Assembly (NCBI GenBank): GCA_937988745.1
Contig: CALKAR010000125.1
Coordinates: forward strand, 1-13,244
Reading direction: 5' to 3'
DNA length: 13,244 nucleotides
DNA from: an uncultured Peptococcaceae bacterium
Lineage (GTDB): Bacteria > Bacillota > Limnochordia > Darwinibacteriales > Darwinibacteriaceae
Part shown: piece after piece, positions 6,813-13,244 of the stretch
How positions within the stretch are numbered: the stretch's first letter is position 1
Layout of the letters: every line of letters starts with the position of its first letter
Notes under the pieces: model-generated
What the model was told of the DNA's origin: nothing
The model's input: the letters and a program-made list of their open reading frames with translations, nothing else
The model's database searches: none
Translations under genes and position numbers: made by a program

Positions 6813-8125
6813 AGTTCAACTACAAGACCTTCGATGAGCTGCAGAGAGATATTCAAAGACTTGGGCTGTCTATCCCTTTCGGTGAGGACCTTTCCTGCCT
6901 AAGAACAGAGATTAAAGCAAACCGGGGAATTATCCCTAATCGATTGGCTACGCATCCCATGGAAGGCTGTGATGGCCTTGATGACGGTTCCCCTGGTGAA
7001 CTGACCTTTCGCAGATATGAGCGCTTTGCCGCAGGTGGAGCAGGCCTGATTTGGCTCGAAGCTGTGGCCGTTACTCCGCTAGGCCGTTCTAATGCCCACC
7101 AAGTAATGATCACCGAGGAAAATGTGGACCGATTTCGCGAACTTGTGGATCGGATCCGTACTGTGGCTCAAGAAACCCATGGCCATAATCCATACATCGT
7201 TATTCAGCTGACTCATTCGGGCCGTTTTGGAGTCAACAAAAAGATTGTGTCTCATTATGATGTCCTCGACAAAAAAGCCGGTTTACCTGCCGATTTTCCC
7301 GTCATGACCGACGAGGAGCTTGATGAACTGGCCGAGCTGTATATCAAGGCAGCGCACTTAAGTTATAAGGCCGGTTTTGACTGCGTAGATGTGAAAGCCT
7401 GCCACAGATATCTTCTCTCCGAACTGCTTGCTTCTCATCTCAGAGATGGCAAATACGGCGGCAGCTATGAGAACCGGACGAGGTTCTTTAAGGATGTTAT
7501 AGGTACCATCAAGAACGAGGTAGACATCGATCTAGCCGTGCGCATCAATGCCTATGACGCCATTGCTTATCCTTATGGTTGGGGAACAGACAGCGAAGGT
7601 AATCCCGCTCTGGAAGAACCTAAGCGCTTTGTGCAAGAGCTGGAAAACTTGGGCGTTGGCTTGTTTAATATTACTGCCAGCACGCCTTATCTCTTACCAC
7701 ATATTACTCGTCCTTATGATCAGGCGGGTAAATTTGGCTATGAACCACCTGAACACCAGCTGGTTGGAGTCGCTAGACTCCTTAACCTGGCACGGGAGAT
7801 TCAGCGTCATATTCCTGACAGTGTTGTTGTAGGTACAGGTTACAGCTGGCTCCGCCATTTTGCACCGCAGGTCGCGGCTGGAGTAGTGGAGCAGGGCTGG
7901 GCCAAAGTTATCGGTTTCGGTCGGACGGCTTTTGCCTATCCCGACTTTGCCCGAGATATCCTTACCAAAGGTGAAATGGACCGCTCCAAGGCCTGCATTA
8001 CCTGTACGAAATGTGCCGAACTTAAGGGAGCAGGCAAGATTACAGGTTGTGTAGTTCGAGATCCGGAGATTTACGTTACACCCTACCGCGAACTGATGGC
8101 GGAATGGGCTGCCAAGGAAAGCTGA
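6809..8125 (+). CDS. Old Yellow Enzyme-like NADH:flavin oxidoreductase with C-terminal Cys cluster
   Basis: FMN-binding TIM-barrel ene-reductase relative, 438 residues. The ATG sits seven bases after AGGAGG and overlaps the previous stop. Barrel motifs in order: NRLATHPMEG (44-53), FAAGGAGLIWLEAVAV (73-88), QLTHSGRFG (133-141), DVKACHRYLLSELLASH (194-210), GKYGGSYENRTRF (214-226) and GFGRTAFAYPDF (369-380, FMN phosphate region). The substrate-site segment reads K196-A-C-H199-R, where YqjM-like enzymes have H-G-A-H-G. The C-terminus carries C396-X2-C399-X2-C402-X11-C414. 2,4-dienoyl-CoA reductase and trimethylamine dehydrogenase types use C-X2-C-X3-C-X11-C for a 4Fe-4S cluster. The FAD/NAD(P) domain that follows in those ~670-residue enzymes is absent, and a separate FAD protein is encoded next. 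An iron-sulfur cluster is likely but inferred. The physiological substrate is unknown. Confidence 0.87.
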   Translation: MKFNYKTFDELQRDIQRLGLSIPFGEDLSCLRTEIKANRGIIPNRLATHPMEGCDGLDDGSPGELTFRRYERFAAGGAGLIWLEAVAVTPLGRSNAHQVMITEENVDRFRELVDRIRTVAQETHGHNPYIVIQLTHSGRFGVNKKIVSHYDVLDKKAGLPADFPVMTDEELDELAELYIKAAHLSYKAGFDCVDVKACHRYLLSELLASHLRDGKYGGSYENRTRFFKDVIGTIKNEVDIDLAVRINAYDAIAYPYGWGTDSEGNPALEEPKRFVQELENLGVGLFNITASTPYLLPHITRPYDQAGKFGYEPPEHQLVGVARLLNLAREIQRHIPDSVVVGTGYSWLRHFAPQVAAGVVEQGWAKVIGFGRTAFAYPDFARDILTKGEMDRSKACITCTKCAELKGAGKITGCVVRDPEIYVTPYRELMAEWAAKES

Positions 8126-8128
8126 CCT

Positions 8129-8133
8129 GGAGG
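8129..8133 (+). promoter_or_regulatory. Ribosome binding site deciding the start of the FAD protein
   Basis: GGAGG ends one base before the ATG at 8135, too close to serve it, but lies seven bases before the in-frame TTG at 8141. This favours TTG initiation two codons downstream of the ATG. Confidence 0.6.
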
Positions 8134-8140
8134 GATGAAC

Positions 8141-10120
8141 TTGGAAATCAAAGTGGGTAAACATCAACTGCAGGTGCACTGTTTCAACACAGTAGTGGTA
8201 GGTTCTGGAGCAGCTGGATTCAACGCAGCTGATAAACTTTATAATTACGGCCAGAAAAACATTGCCCTTGTCACAGAAGGCCTCAACATGGGAACTTCCC
8301 GCAACACTGGTTCAGACAAGCAGACATATTACAAAATAAATCTATCAGGCAAGGAACCAGATTCGGTTTACGATATGGCTCAGACCTTGTTCAACGGCGG
8401 TTCTATGGACGGCGACGTTGCTTTGGTAGAAGCTGCTTTGTCGGCGCAGTGCTTCTTTAATCTTGTAAACATCGGGGTTCCCTTTCCCCATAATAAATAC
8501 GGTGAATTTATCGGGTACAAAACAGACCACGATCCCCGCCAAAGAGCTTCGTCTGTAGGGCCTCTGACATCAAAAGTAATGGTAGAACGGCTGCAAGAGC
8601 AGGTCACAGCCAAAGGGATTCCGATCTTTGATGGTTATCAAGTAGTAGCGGTCTTAACAGATAAAGAAAAGACTCGTTCGGTGGGGCTTTTAACTCTTAA
8701 CCTCAACGCGCTGGCCGATGAGTCTAAACGGTTCGTCCTCTTCAGCTGCACTAATATCGTTTATGCAACAGGTGGGCCTGCAGGGATGTATCAGCGGTCA
8801 GTTTATCCTCCATCTCAGACAGGCGCATCTGGTGTTGCCTTTGAAGCGGGCGTGATAGGTAAGAACCTCACCGAATCGCAGTATGGTATTGCCTCCCTCA
8901 AATTCAGGTGGAATCTATCGGGTACCTACCAGCAGGTGCTGCCCCGCTATGTTTCCACTAATCAGGATGGCAGAGACGCGCGGGAATTTCTGCAAGATTA
9001 TTTCCCCGATCCACAGAAGATGCTGGATGCCATCTTCCTGAAAGGATATCAGTGGCCGTTTGATCCCCGAAAGGTTCTGAATTACGGTTCTTCTCTGATC
9101 GACATCTTGGTTTACCACGAGATGGAAGTAAAGGGTCGGCGAGTTTTCCTCGATTACCGCCACAACCCCACTTGGCAGGGGAAGGAACTCGATTTCTCGT
9201 GGCTTGGCGAGGAGAGTTACGCTTATCTGAAGAACTCTGATGCCCTGTTTGGTACACCGGTTGAGCGCCTTGCAAAGATGAACGAGCCGGCAATTGAACT
9301 GTACCGGAATAACGGCATTGATCTTTATTCCGAGCCATTAGAGATCGGGGTCTGTGCCCAGCACAACAACGGTGGGCTGATAGGGAACATCTGGTGGGAA
9401 AGCAACCTGCGACATTTCTTCCCAGTAGGCGAGGTGAGCGGAACCCACGGGATCTACCGCCCAGGCGGCTCTGCTTTGAACTCGGGCCAGGTGGGGAGTA
9501 CCAGGGCGGCACAGTACATTGCTCGGCGTTATCGAGAGGAACCCTTATCGGCTGAGGACCTGCTAGAAGAAGCAAGCGAGCAGATCGCTTCCAAGCTTGA
9601 AATGGCCGAGCGTCTACTTGAAAACACCAGTTCTGTGGGCGACCTGCCAGAACTCCGCCGTGAGGTTGGAGAGTTGATAGACCGTTCTGCAGCTTATATT
9701 CGCTCTTTAGATGCAGTCCAATCTGCCATCAAACGAGTGGAAGGCATGCTGAAGAATTTCGTCTCACTCAGCCGACTTAAAGGTGTCGAAGACTTGGGAT
9801 ATGCCTTCAAGAATTATGACATTTTCTTGACCGCTTTAGTCTACCTAAAGGCTATCGAGGACTACCTTCAAAAAGGCGGCAAGAGCAGAGGTTCATACCT
9901 GGTCACCGATGCAGATGGAAAACTGCCTCTTCCAGGGCTGCCTGAGATGTTTAGATTCAGCCTAGCTGGAGATTACCTTTCTGACCAAATCCAGCTTGTG
10001 TCTTTTAATAACAGAGATGTAAAGTGTCGCTGGGTACAAGTCAAACCCATTCCAGAAGAGGATAACTGGTTTGAAACTGTCTGGGAAGATTACAGAGAGA
10101 ACCGCATCATGGATGATTGA
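8141..10120 (+). CDS. FAD-dependent oxidoreductase, SdhA/FrdA-fold flavoprotein family (function unassigned)
   Basis: Cytoplasmic flavoprotein of 659 residues (661 if the ATG at 8135 is used; see the ribosome binding site entry). The FAD Rossmann motif TVVVGSGAAG is at about 17-26, followed by MGTSRNTGSDKQTYY (50-64) and a second FAD contact ATGGPAGMYQRSVYPPSQTG (about 209-228). A cap-like region contains SQYGIASLKFRWN, then QHNNGG (407-412) and GTHGIYRPGGSALNSGQVG (434-452). The last two align in order with the HYTMGG and HGANRLGSNSL segments of fumarate reductase, keeping one His and one Arg (R440). The QFHPTG segment of true FrdA/SdhA is missing. A helical C-terminal domain follows (about 465-600). 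No signal peptide is present. It follows the Fe-S flavoprotein closely and is probably its redox partner, by inference. Fumarate reductase, aspartate oxidase and AprA are not good assignments. Confidence 0.84.
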   Translation: MEIKVGKHQLQVHCFNTVVVGSGAAGFNAADKLYNYGQKNIALVTEGLNMGTSRNTGSDKQTYYKINLSGKEPDSVYDMAQTLFNGGSMDGDVALVEAALSAQCFFNLVNIGVPFPHNKYGEFIGYKTDHDPRQRASSVGPLTSKVMVERLQEQVTAKGIPIFDGYQVVAVLTDKEKTRSVGLLTLNLNALADESKRFVLFSCTNIVYATGGPAGMYQRSVYPPSQTGASGVAFEAGVIGKNLTESQYGIASLKFRWNLSGTYQQVLPRYVSTNQDGRDAREFLQDYFPDPQKMLDAIFLKGYQWPFDPRKVLNYGSSLIDILVYHEMEVKGRRVFLDYRHNPTWQGKELDFSWLGEESYAYLKNSDALFGTPVERLAKMNEPAIELYRNNGIDLYSEPLEIGVCAQHNNGGLIGNIWWESNLRHFFPVGEVSGTHGIYRPGGSALNSGQVGSTRAAQYIARRYREEPLSAEDLLEEASEQIASKLEMAERLLENTSSVGDLPELRREVGELIDRSAAYIRSLDAVQSAIKRVEGMLKNFVSLSRLKGVEDLGYAFKNYDIFLTALVYLKAIEDYLQKGGKSRGSYLVTDADGKLPLPGLPEMFRFSLAGDYLSDQIQLVSFNNRDVKCRWVQVKPIPEEDNWFETVWEDYRENRIMDD

Positions 10121-10124
10121 GGAG
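10119..10124 (+). promoter_or_regulatory. Ribosome binding site for the esterase gene
   Basis: GAGGAG overlaps the stop of the FAD gene and lies nine bases before an in-frame TTG at 10134. It is the best-placed site among the possible starts (TTG 10071, ATG 10113, TTG 10134). Confidence 0.5.
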
Positions 10125-10133
10125 TTGGAAATA

Positions 10134-11084
10134 TTGAATTTCATCCAAAGAACAATACAAAAGATGGCTGGTTACAAACCGGAACTGACTAGACAACCTG
10201 ATCATTTTGAGTTTTGGGAAGCAAATACCACCGAATTTGAAGAGCTTGCCTTAAAGGTAGAACGGAAGTTTGTGAACCTACCTACACTACAGTTCGTTGA
10301 TTGTTTCGATTTCAGCTTTGCGGGCTGCGACGGAACTAGGGTCAGTGCTTGGTACCTGGTTCCAAAGAACAATCTGCCCGTCCCGGGAGTCGTTGTCTTT
10401 CCGGGATATACCGGCGGAAGAGGTCTGCCCGAAGAGCATGTTTTATGGGCCGCAGCTGGTTTTGCAGTTCTGGCAATCGACGCTAGGGCTCAAGGTGGTG
10501 AAACTGGCAGCAATCAACATCTCGCCTTTGGTTCCACTAAAGGCTGGATCACACAGGGGATTCTAGAACCCAGCACGAGTTATCTCAAGTTTCTCATAGG
10601 GGATGCGTATCGAGCGGTCAACAGCTTGGCCATCCAACCTGAGGTCGATCCTAACCGTCTTGCTGTGGCAGGGTCAAGCCAGGGTGGCGGCTTGGCTCTT
10701 TGGGCCACGGCGCTAAACCCTAGGGTAAAAGCTTGTGCTGCAAATGTGCCCAATTTATGCCACTTAGACTATTCCATCTTTGCCTCCACAGGATCTGTAA
10801 TTGAGGCGGCAGATTTTATCAGGCGCTTCCCTGACAAAATGGAACAGGTTCTTGAGAGTTTAAGTTATTTTGACTTCATGAACAGTGCAGAAAGAGTGAC
10901 CGTGCCTATTTACATGTCGGTTGGGCTTCAGGATAGAGTATGTCCACCAGAGGCTGTGTATGCGGCGTACAACCATATTACAAGCTCGAAACACCTTGAA
11001 GTCTATCCATTCAGCGGTCATCGGGTAGAACCCATTCAGACACGAAAGGTACTCCGATTCTTACAGAAGGAATTTGGTATGTAA
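10134..11084 (+). CDS. Acetyl xylan esterase / cephalosporin C deacetylase-like (CE7, AXE1) alpha/beta hydrolase
   Basis: Predicted cytoplasmic deacetylase of short acetylated oligosaccharides, 316 residues from the TTG at 10134; the ATG at 10113 would add seven. It begins with the family-typical YKPELTRQPDHFEFW. The nucleophile elbow GSSQGG gives S182, LQDRVCPP gives D267 and SGHR gives H296, close to S181/D269/H298 of the Bacillus pumilus enzyme. CE7 signatures are altered: DARAQGGETG replaces the usual RGQGG, and GHR replaces HE, so the oligomer-forming and specificity residues may differ. It has no signal peptide, in keeping with a CE7 intracellular role after import. It is the last gene of the operon that starts at 5571, with only tens of bases between genes, and a clean intrinsic terminator begins at its stop codon. 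Confidence 0.86.
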   Translation: MNFIQRTIQKMAGYKPELTRQPDHFEFWEANTTEFEELALKVERKFVNLPTLQFVDCFDFSFAGCDGTRVSAWYLVPKNNLPVPGVVVFPGYTGGRGLPEEHVLWAAAGFAVLAIDARAQGGETGSNQHLAFGSTKGWITQGILEPSTSYLKFLIGDAYRAVNSLAIQPEVDPNRLAVAGSSQGGGLALWATALNPRVKACAANVPNLCHLDYSIFASTGSVIEAADFIRRFPDKMEQVLESLSYFDFMNSAERVTVPIYMSVGLQDRVCPPEAVYAAYNHITSSKHLEVYPFSGHRVEPIQTRKVLRFLQKEFGM

Positions 11085-11119
11085 ACCGTTGGGCCAAATC
11101 GGCTCAACGGTTTTGTTTT
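11084..11119 (+). terminator. Intrinsic terminator of the redox/esterase operon
   Basis: Arms AACCGTTGGGCC (11084-11095) and GGCTCAACGGTT (11101-11112) form a 12-bp stem with one G-T wobble and a five-base loop, followed by TTGTTTT. It begins in the TAA stop of the esterase gene and separates the operon from lacI. Confidence 0.88.
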
Positions 11120-11177
11120 ACAATTTGTTTTAAACTAAGAAGGAATCCAAGCTCAGATGCGGAATAAGGAAAAATGT

Positions 11178-11210
11178 AAACCTTTGCGTTAAAGGTTTGC
11201 GGTACCAAAC
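11178..11210. promoter_or_regulatory. Overlapping inverted repeats, candidate LacI autoregulatory operators
   Basis: Two partly overlapping inverted repeats lie 15-47 bases before lacI. One is AAACCTTT-GCGTT-AAAGGTTT (11178-11198). The other is GTTTG-CGGTAC-CAAAC (11195-11210), which contains GGTACC. LacI-family operators are typically imperfect palindromes of 14-20 bp near the promoter. The second resembles the element at 5449-5462. I could not find a convincing promoter in the 11113-11224 interval. Confidence 0.4.
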
Positions 11211-11224
11211 ATTGAGGTGTTGTA

Positions 11225-12304
11225 ATGGTTACGTTAAAAGATATTGCAGAAAAAGCAAATGTGTCCATTGCTACTGTTTCAAGGGTACTAAATAACAAAG
11301 CCGGAAGTATCGGAATCAGCGAGAAGACACGGCAGCGTGTGCTCCAGGTCGCCCGCGAGCTTGATTATCAGCCGAACAGACTTGCGCGCAGTTTGCGAAT
11401 GGGGAAGACACTGAAACACATCTTATTCATCTACGTCATCGGAAGCCAGGACGATTTCTTCCTGCATCCCTTTTACCATCACATGCTCCACGGTGTTCAG
11501 CTCGAGGCAGCGAAACAGGGATATTATCTTTCCTATGTGGGGCTGAATGCTGAAACGCAGGACGCGGTCTTGAACCTAATTGATGGAGAAGCAAGCGGCA
11601 TTATCAGTTGGGGTAGGATTCCAGATGAGGTTGCCGAGGGTATTGCGCACCAGCGTCTGCCGCTCATTGCGATTGAGCCTTATCGTGAGTTTAAGGATAT
11701 CGATTATGGCTCGATTTATGTAGACAACGATCTTGCCATAAAGCAGGCCCTAGAGTTTCTTGTGGCCTGTGGCCATAGACGAATTGGTTTTCTTTCAGAG
11801 ACGGGTCCTGAATTGGCTCAATTTGAAGAGCGGCGTGTGGCCTTTGAAAAGTGGGTTTCCCACTATGGCCTCGAGACATTTCCTACTCAGCAACTCCTCG
11901 TTGGGTCAACCACCGAGCCCAACGTCTATTGGCGGGGAGATCTGTCTGGTCTTAAGGCCTGGGTTGATGCTCCAACGGCGCAGCGGCCAACGGCAGTGAT
12001 CACTAGTAATGACTTGGCCGCGATAAGCGTAGTACGCCATCTCAAGCGCCTGGGGTGGCAGATCCCACGTGACCTTAGTGTTGTAGGTATCGACGACATA
12101 GCTCTATCGGTGTTTAACGAACCGCCCCTAACGACCGTGCGAATACCTCAGGAGGAGATTGGTATTCTAGCTGTTTCACTCCTGGACGAAATTCTGCAGA
12201 AAGGTTGTCTAGACCGTGTTGAGCATCGCGTCAAAACAAAACTCGTTGTTCGTGAAACTGTTAAGGATCTGAACGTGGGAGGATTAGCAGATGCGGATCG
12301 GTAG
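11225..12304 (+). CDS. LacI/GalR-family transcriptional regulator
   Basis: Sugar-responsive DNA-binding regulator of 359 residues. The N-terminal helix-turn-helix is LKDIAEKANVSIATVSRVLN (4-23). The hinge helix segment is YQPNRLARSLRMGKT (about 52-66), with the PNxxARxL minor-groove motif. The rest is a periplasmic-binding-protein-like ligand domain, ending in the family-typical ITSNDLAAISVVRHLKRLG, VVGIDDIALSVFNEPPLTTV and IPQEEIGILAVSLLDEI. The ATG lies five bases after GAGGTG. The 3' end contains the ribosome binding site and start of the next gene (14-bp overlap), so regulator and binding protein are expressed together. It is the likely controller of the GH172 gene, the redox operon and the import genes. 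The inducer is not predictable; repression versus activation is inferred only from the family. Confidence 0.93.
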   Translation: MVTLKDIAEKANVSIATVSRVLNNKAGSIGISEKTRQRVLQVARELDYQPNRLARSLRMGKTLKHILFIYVIGSQDDFFLHPFYHHMLHGVQLEAAKQGYYLSYVGLNAETQDAVLNLIDGEASGIISWGRIPDEVAEGIAHQRLPLIAIEPYREFKDIDYGSIYVDNDLAIKQALEFLVACGHRRIGFLSETGPELAQFEERRVAFEKWVSHYGLETFPTQQLLVGSTTEPNVYWRGDLSGLKAWVDAPTAQRPTAVITSNDLAAISVVRHLKRLGWQIPRDLSVVGIDDIALSVFNEPPLTTVRIPQEEIGILAVSLLDEILQKGCLDRVEHRVKTKLVVRETVKDLNVGGLADADR

Positions 12305-13244
12305 ATGTTGCGGAGTTATTCTAGTGCTCTTCTTACTGTGCAGTTCTGGATTGAGCCAAGCCGCGGTTGCCACAGAGAGATTGGCGGCCTTTTCACAATA
12401 CGGCGAGGCTCCCTACGCGGAAGTCTATAGCGATTGGGTGAATCAAGGGTATCAACCAGTCGGGTCCGAGGTGGGCCCAATTACTGTCGCAGGTGCGGAC
12501 TATGCTGATGTTTCGGATGAGGCATCTTTTTCTACAAGCGAAGATATCCTTTACTGGACCGTTGACGGTGGCTGGGTCGAGTATGAAGTCATTGTTGACA
12601 GGGCAGGCCTCTACAACATAGAGGTGGAGTATCTTCCGCTAGGTGAACACATTTTTGATATTGAACGCGGCCTGATGGTTAACGGCGAGTATCCCTTTTG
12701 GGAAGCACGCCGCTTCTTGCTGGATCGCAAATGGCGGAACCAGCAGTACCCGTTTATGCGAGATTCCTTTGGCAACGAAGTGAGGTCTTTCCAGGAGCAG
12801 ATCTTTGAGTGGGATCGGCAGCGCCTTGTTGATGTTAACGGTAGATACGCCCTGCCGTACCAGATCTTCTTTGCAGAGGGGACCCATCGGATTCGCTTTG
12901 TTGGCCTGCGCTCACAGGTCGCGGTCCGCAGTGTATCGTTAGTTGCTCCAGAAATACCAGCACCATACAGCACCCCTGCACCAAAGAACTCCGTAAGGAA
13001 CTGGAGTCTCTCTATAGAGGCGGAAAATCCGGCGCGTAAATCTCATTCTTCCGTAATGGTGCATGCCAGCGGTGACCCGGCTGTTTCGCCGCGCGAGGAT
13101 GGTGTAACCATTTACAACATCTTGGGGTGGAGTAAAGGTGGCCAGTGGGCAGAATGGGATTTCTCTGTGCCCGAAGACGGCTACTACAAAATCGGGCTGC
13201 GCTTTCGTCAAAATGGCAAGACGAACATGCCCAGTTATCGCAAG
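12291..13244 (+). CDS. Secreted protein with two carbohydrate-binding-like repeats, probable N-terminus of a large sugar-ABC substrate-binding protein, 3' partial
   Basis: Open for 318 codons to the window edge with no stop. The ATG is eight bases after GGGAGG and lies inside the lacI 3' end. Residues 1-27 form a signal peptide (MRIGRCC then hydrophobic VILVLFLLCSSGLS, with QAAVA as a plausible cleavage area). C17 lacks a good lipobox. Two beta-sandwich-like segments follow. The first has GGWVEYEVIVDRAGLYNIEV (93-112). The second opens at SIEAENPARKS (241-251) and has GQWAEWDFSVPEDGYYKIGL (284-303). The intervening block (FDIERGLMVNGEYPFWEAR, 122-140, and RDSFGNEVRSFQE, 157-169) is like the front part of ~950-residue extracellular solute-binding proteins known from Paenibacillus and relatives. 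The binding-protein domain itself would lie beyond the window, so that assignment is inference. The context of lacI and a sugar locus supports glycan capture. Confidence 0.8.
   Translation, partial: MRIGRCCGVILVLFLLCSSGLSQAAVATERLAAFSQYGEAPYAEVYSDWVNQGYQPVGSEVGPITVAGADYADVSDEASFSTSEDILYWTVDGGWVEYEVIVDRAGLYNIEVEYLPLGEHIFDIERGLMVNGEYPFWEARRFLLDRKWRNQQYPFMRDSFGNEVRSFQEQIFEWDRQRLVDVNGRYALPYQIFFAEGTHRIRFVGLRSQVAVRSVSLVAPEIPAPYSTPAPKNSVRNWSLSIEAENPARKSHSSVMVHASGDPAVSPREDGVTIYNILGWSKGGQWAEWDFSVPEDGYYKIGLRFRQNGKTNMPSYRK

Noticed and set aside
7694..8179. Minus-strand reading frame of 161 codons opposite the OYE-like gene 3' end
   Set aside because: It is a shadow of a well-supported plus-strand gene, with no ribosome binding site or recognisable motif.
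8958..9575. Minus-strand reading frame of 205 codons opposite the FAD gene
   Set aside because: Its composition is rich in Arg, Ser, Pro and Gly, as expected for an antisense shadow; the plus-strand frame carries conserved FAD motifs.
8141..10120. Fumarate reductase or L-aspartate oxidase
   Set aside because: The QFHPTG segment and neighbouring active-site residues are absent, and there are no adjacent FrdB/C or NadA/NadC genes.
11113..11224. Promoter for lacI
   Set aside because: TTTACA and TTGTTT hexamers occur, but no acceptable -10 lies 16-18 bases downstream of either.
12611..13211. Minus-strand reading frames at the right edge
   Set aside because: They are antisense to the open plus-strand secreted protein, which has a signal peptide, ribosome binding site and recognisable repeats.

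Overview
This window most likely comes from an uncultured or less-studied member of the Bacillota. The evidence is strong AGGAGG-type ribosome binding sites, several TTG/GTG starts, a LacI-family regulator, and a rifampicin-phosphotransferase-type gene of the kind common in that phylum. The genus cannot be fixed from sequence alone. No tRNA, rRNA, CRISPR array, insertion sequence or phage gene was seen. The window begins inside one gene and ends inside another.

Layout. (1) 3-1543, plus strand: the tail of a NitT/TauT-type ABC importer operon, with a permease cut by the left edge and an ATPase joined to it by an ATGA overlap. (2) 1421-4018, minus strand: a full-length rifampicin phosphotransferase (Rph)-like gene, tail to tail with the ATPase and overlapping it by 123 bp. 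(3) 4019-4271: a 253-bp spacer with two strong hairpins. (4) 4272-5348, minus strand: a DUF2961/GH172 glycosidase. (5) 5349-5570: a divergent control region. (6) 5571-11084, plus strand: a tight four-gene operon made of a Gfo/Idh/MocA dehydrogenase, an Old-Yellow-Enzyme-like flavoprotein with a C-terminal cysteine cluster, a large FAD flavoprotein and a CE7-type acetyl esterase, closed by a clear terminator. (7) 11225-13244, plus strand: a LacI regulator overlapping the start of a secreted protein with two carbohydrate-binding-like repeats. That last gene runs off the right edge and resembles the N-terminal part of large sugar-ABC substrate-binding proteins.

How the genes may work together. 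Regions 4-7 read as one carbohydrate-utilisation locus. The secreted protein would capture a glycan for import. The esterase would remove acetyl groups and the cytoplasmic GH172 would cleave an unusual (furanosidic) linkage. The Gfo/Idh dehydrogenase would then oxidise or reduce the released sugar. LacI probably senses the substrate. The unusual part is the adjacent pair of flavoproteins. One is an ene-reductase-like barrel that has kept a 4Fe-4S-type cysteine cluster but lacks the usual FAD/NAD domain. The other is a SdhA/FrdA-fold FAD protein lacking the HPT segment of true fumarate reductases. Together they suggest a redox step on a sugar-derived substrate that I cannot name. The ABC importer and the Rph-like gene look unrelated to this locus.
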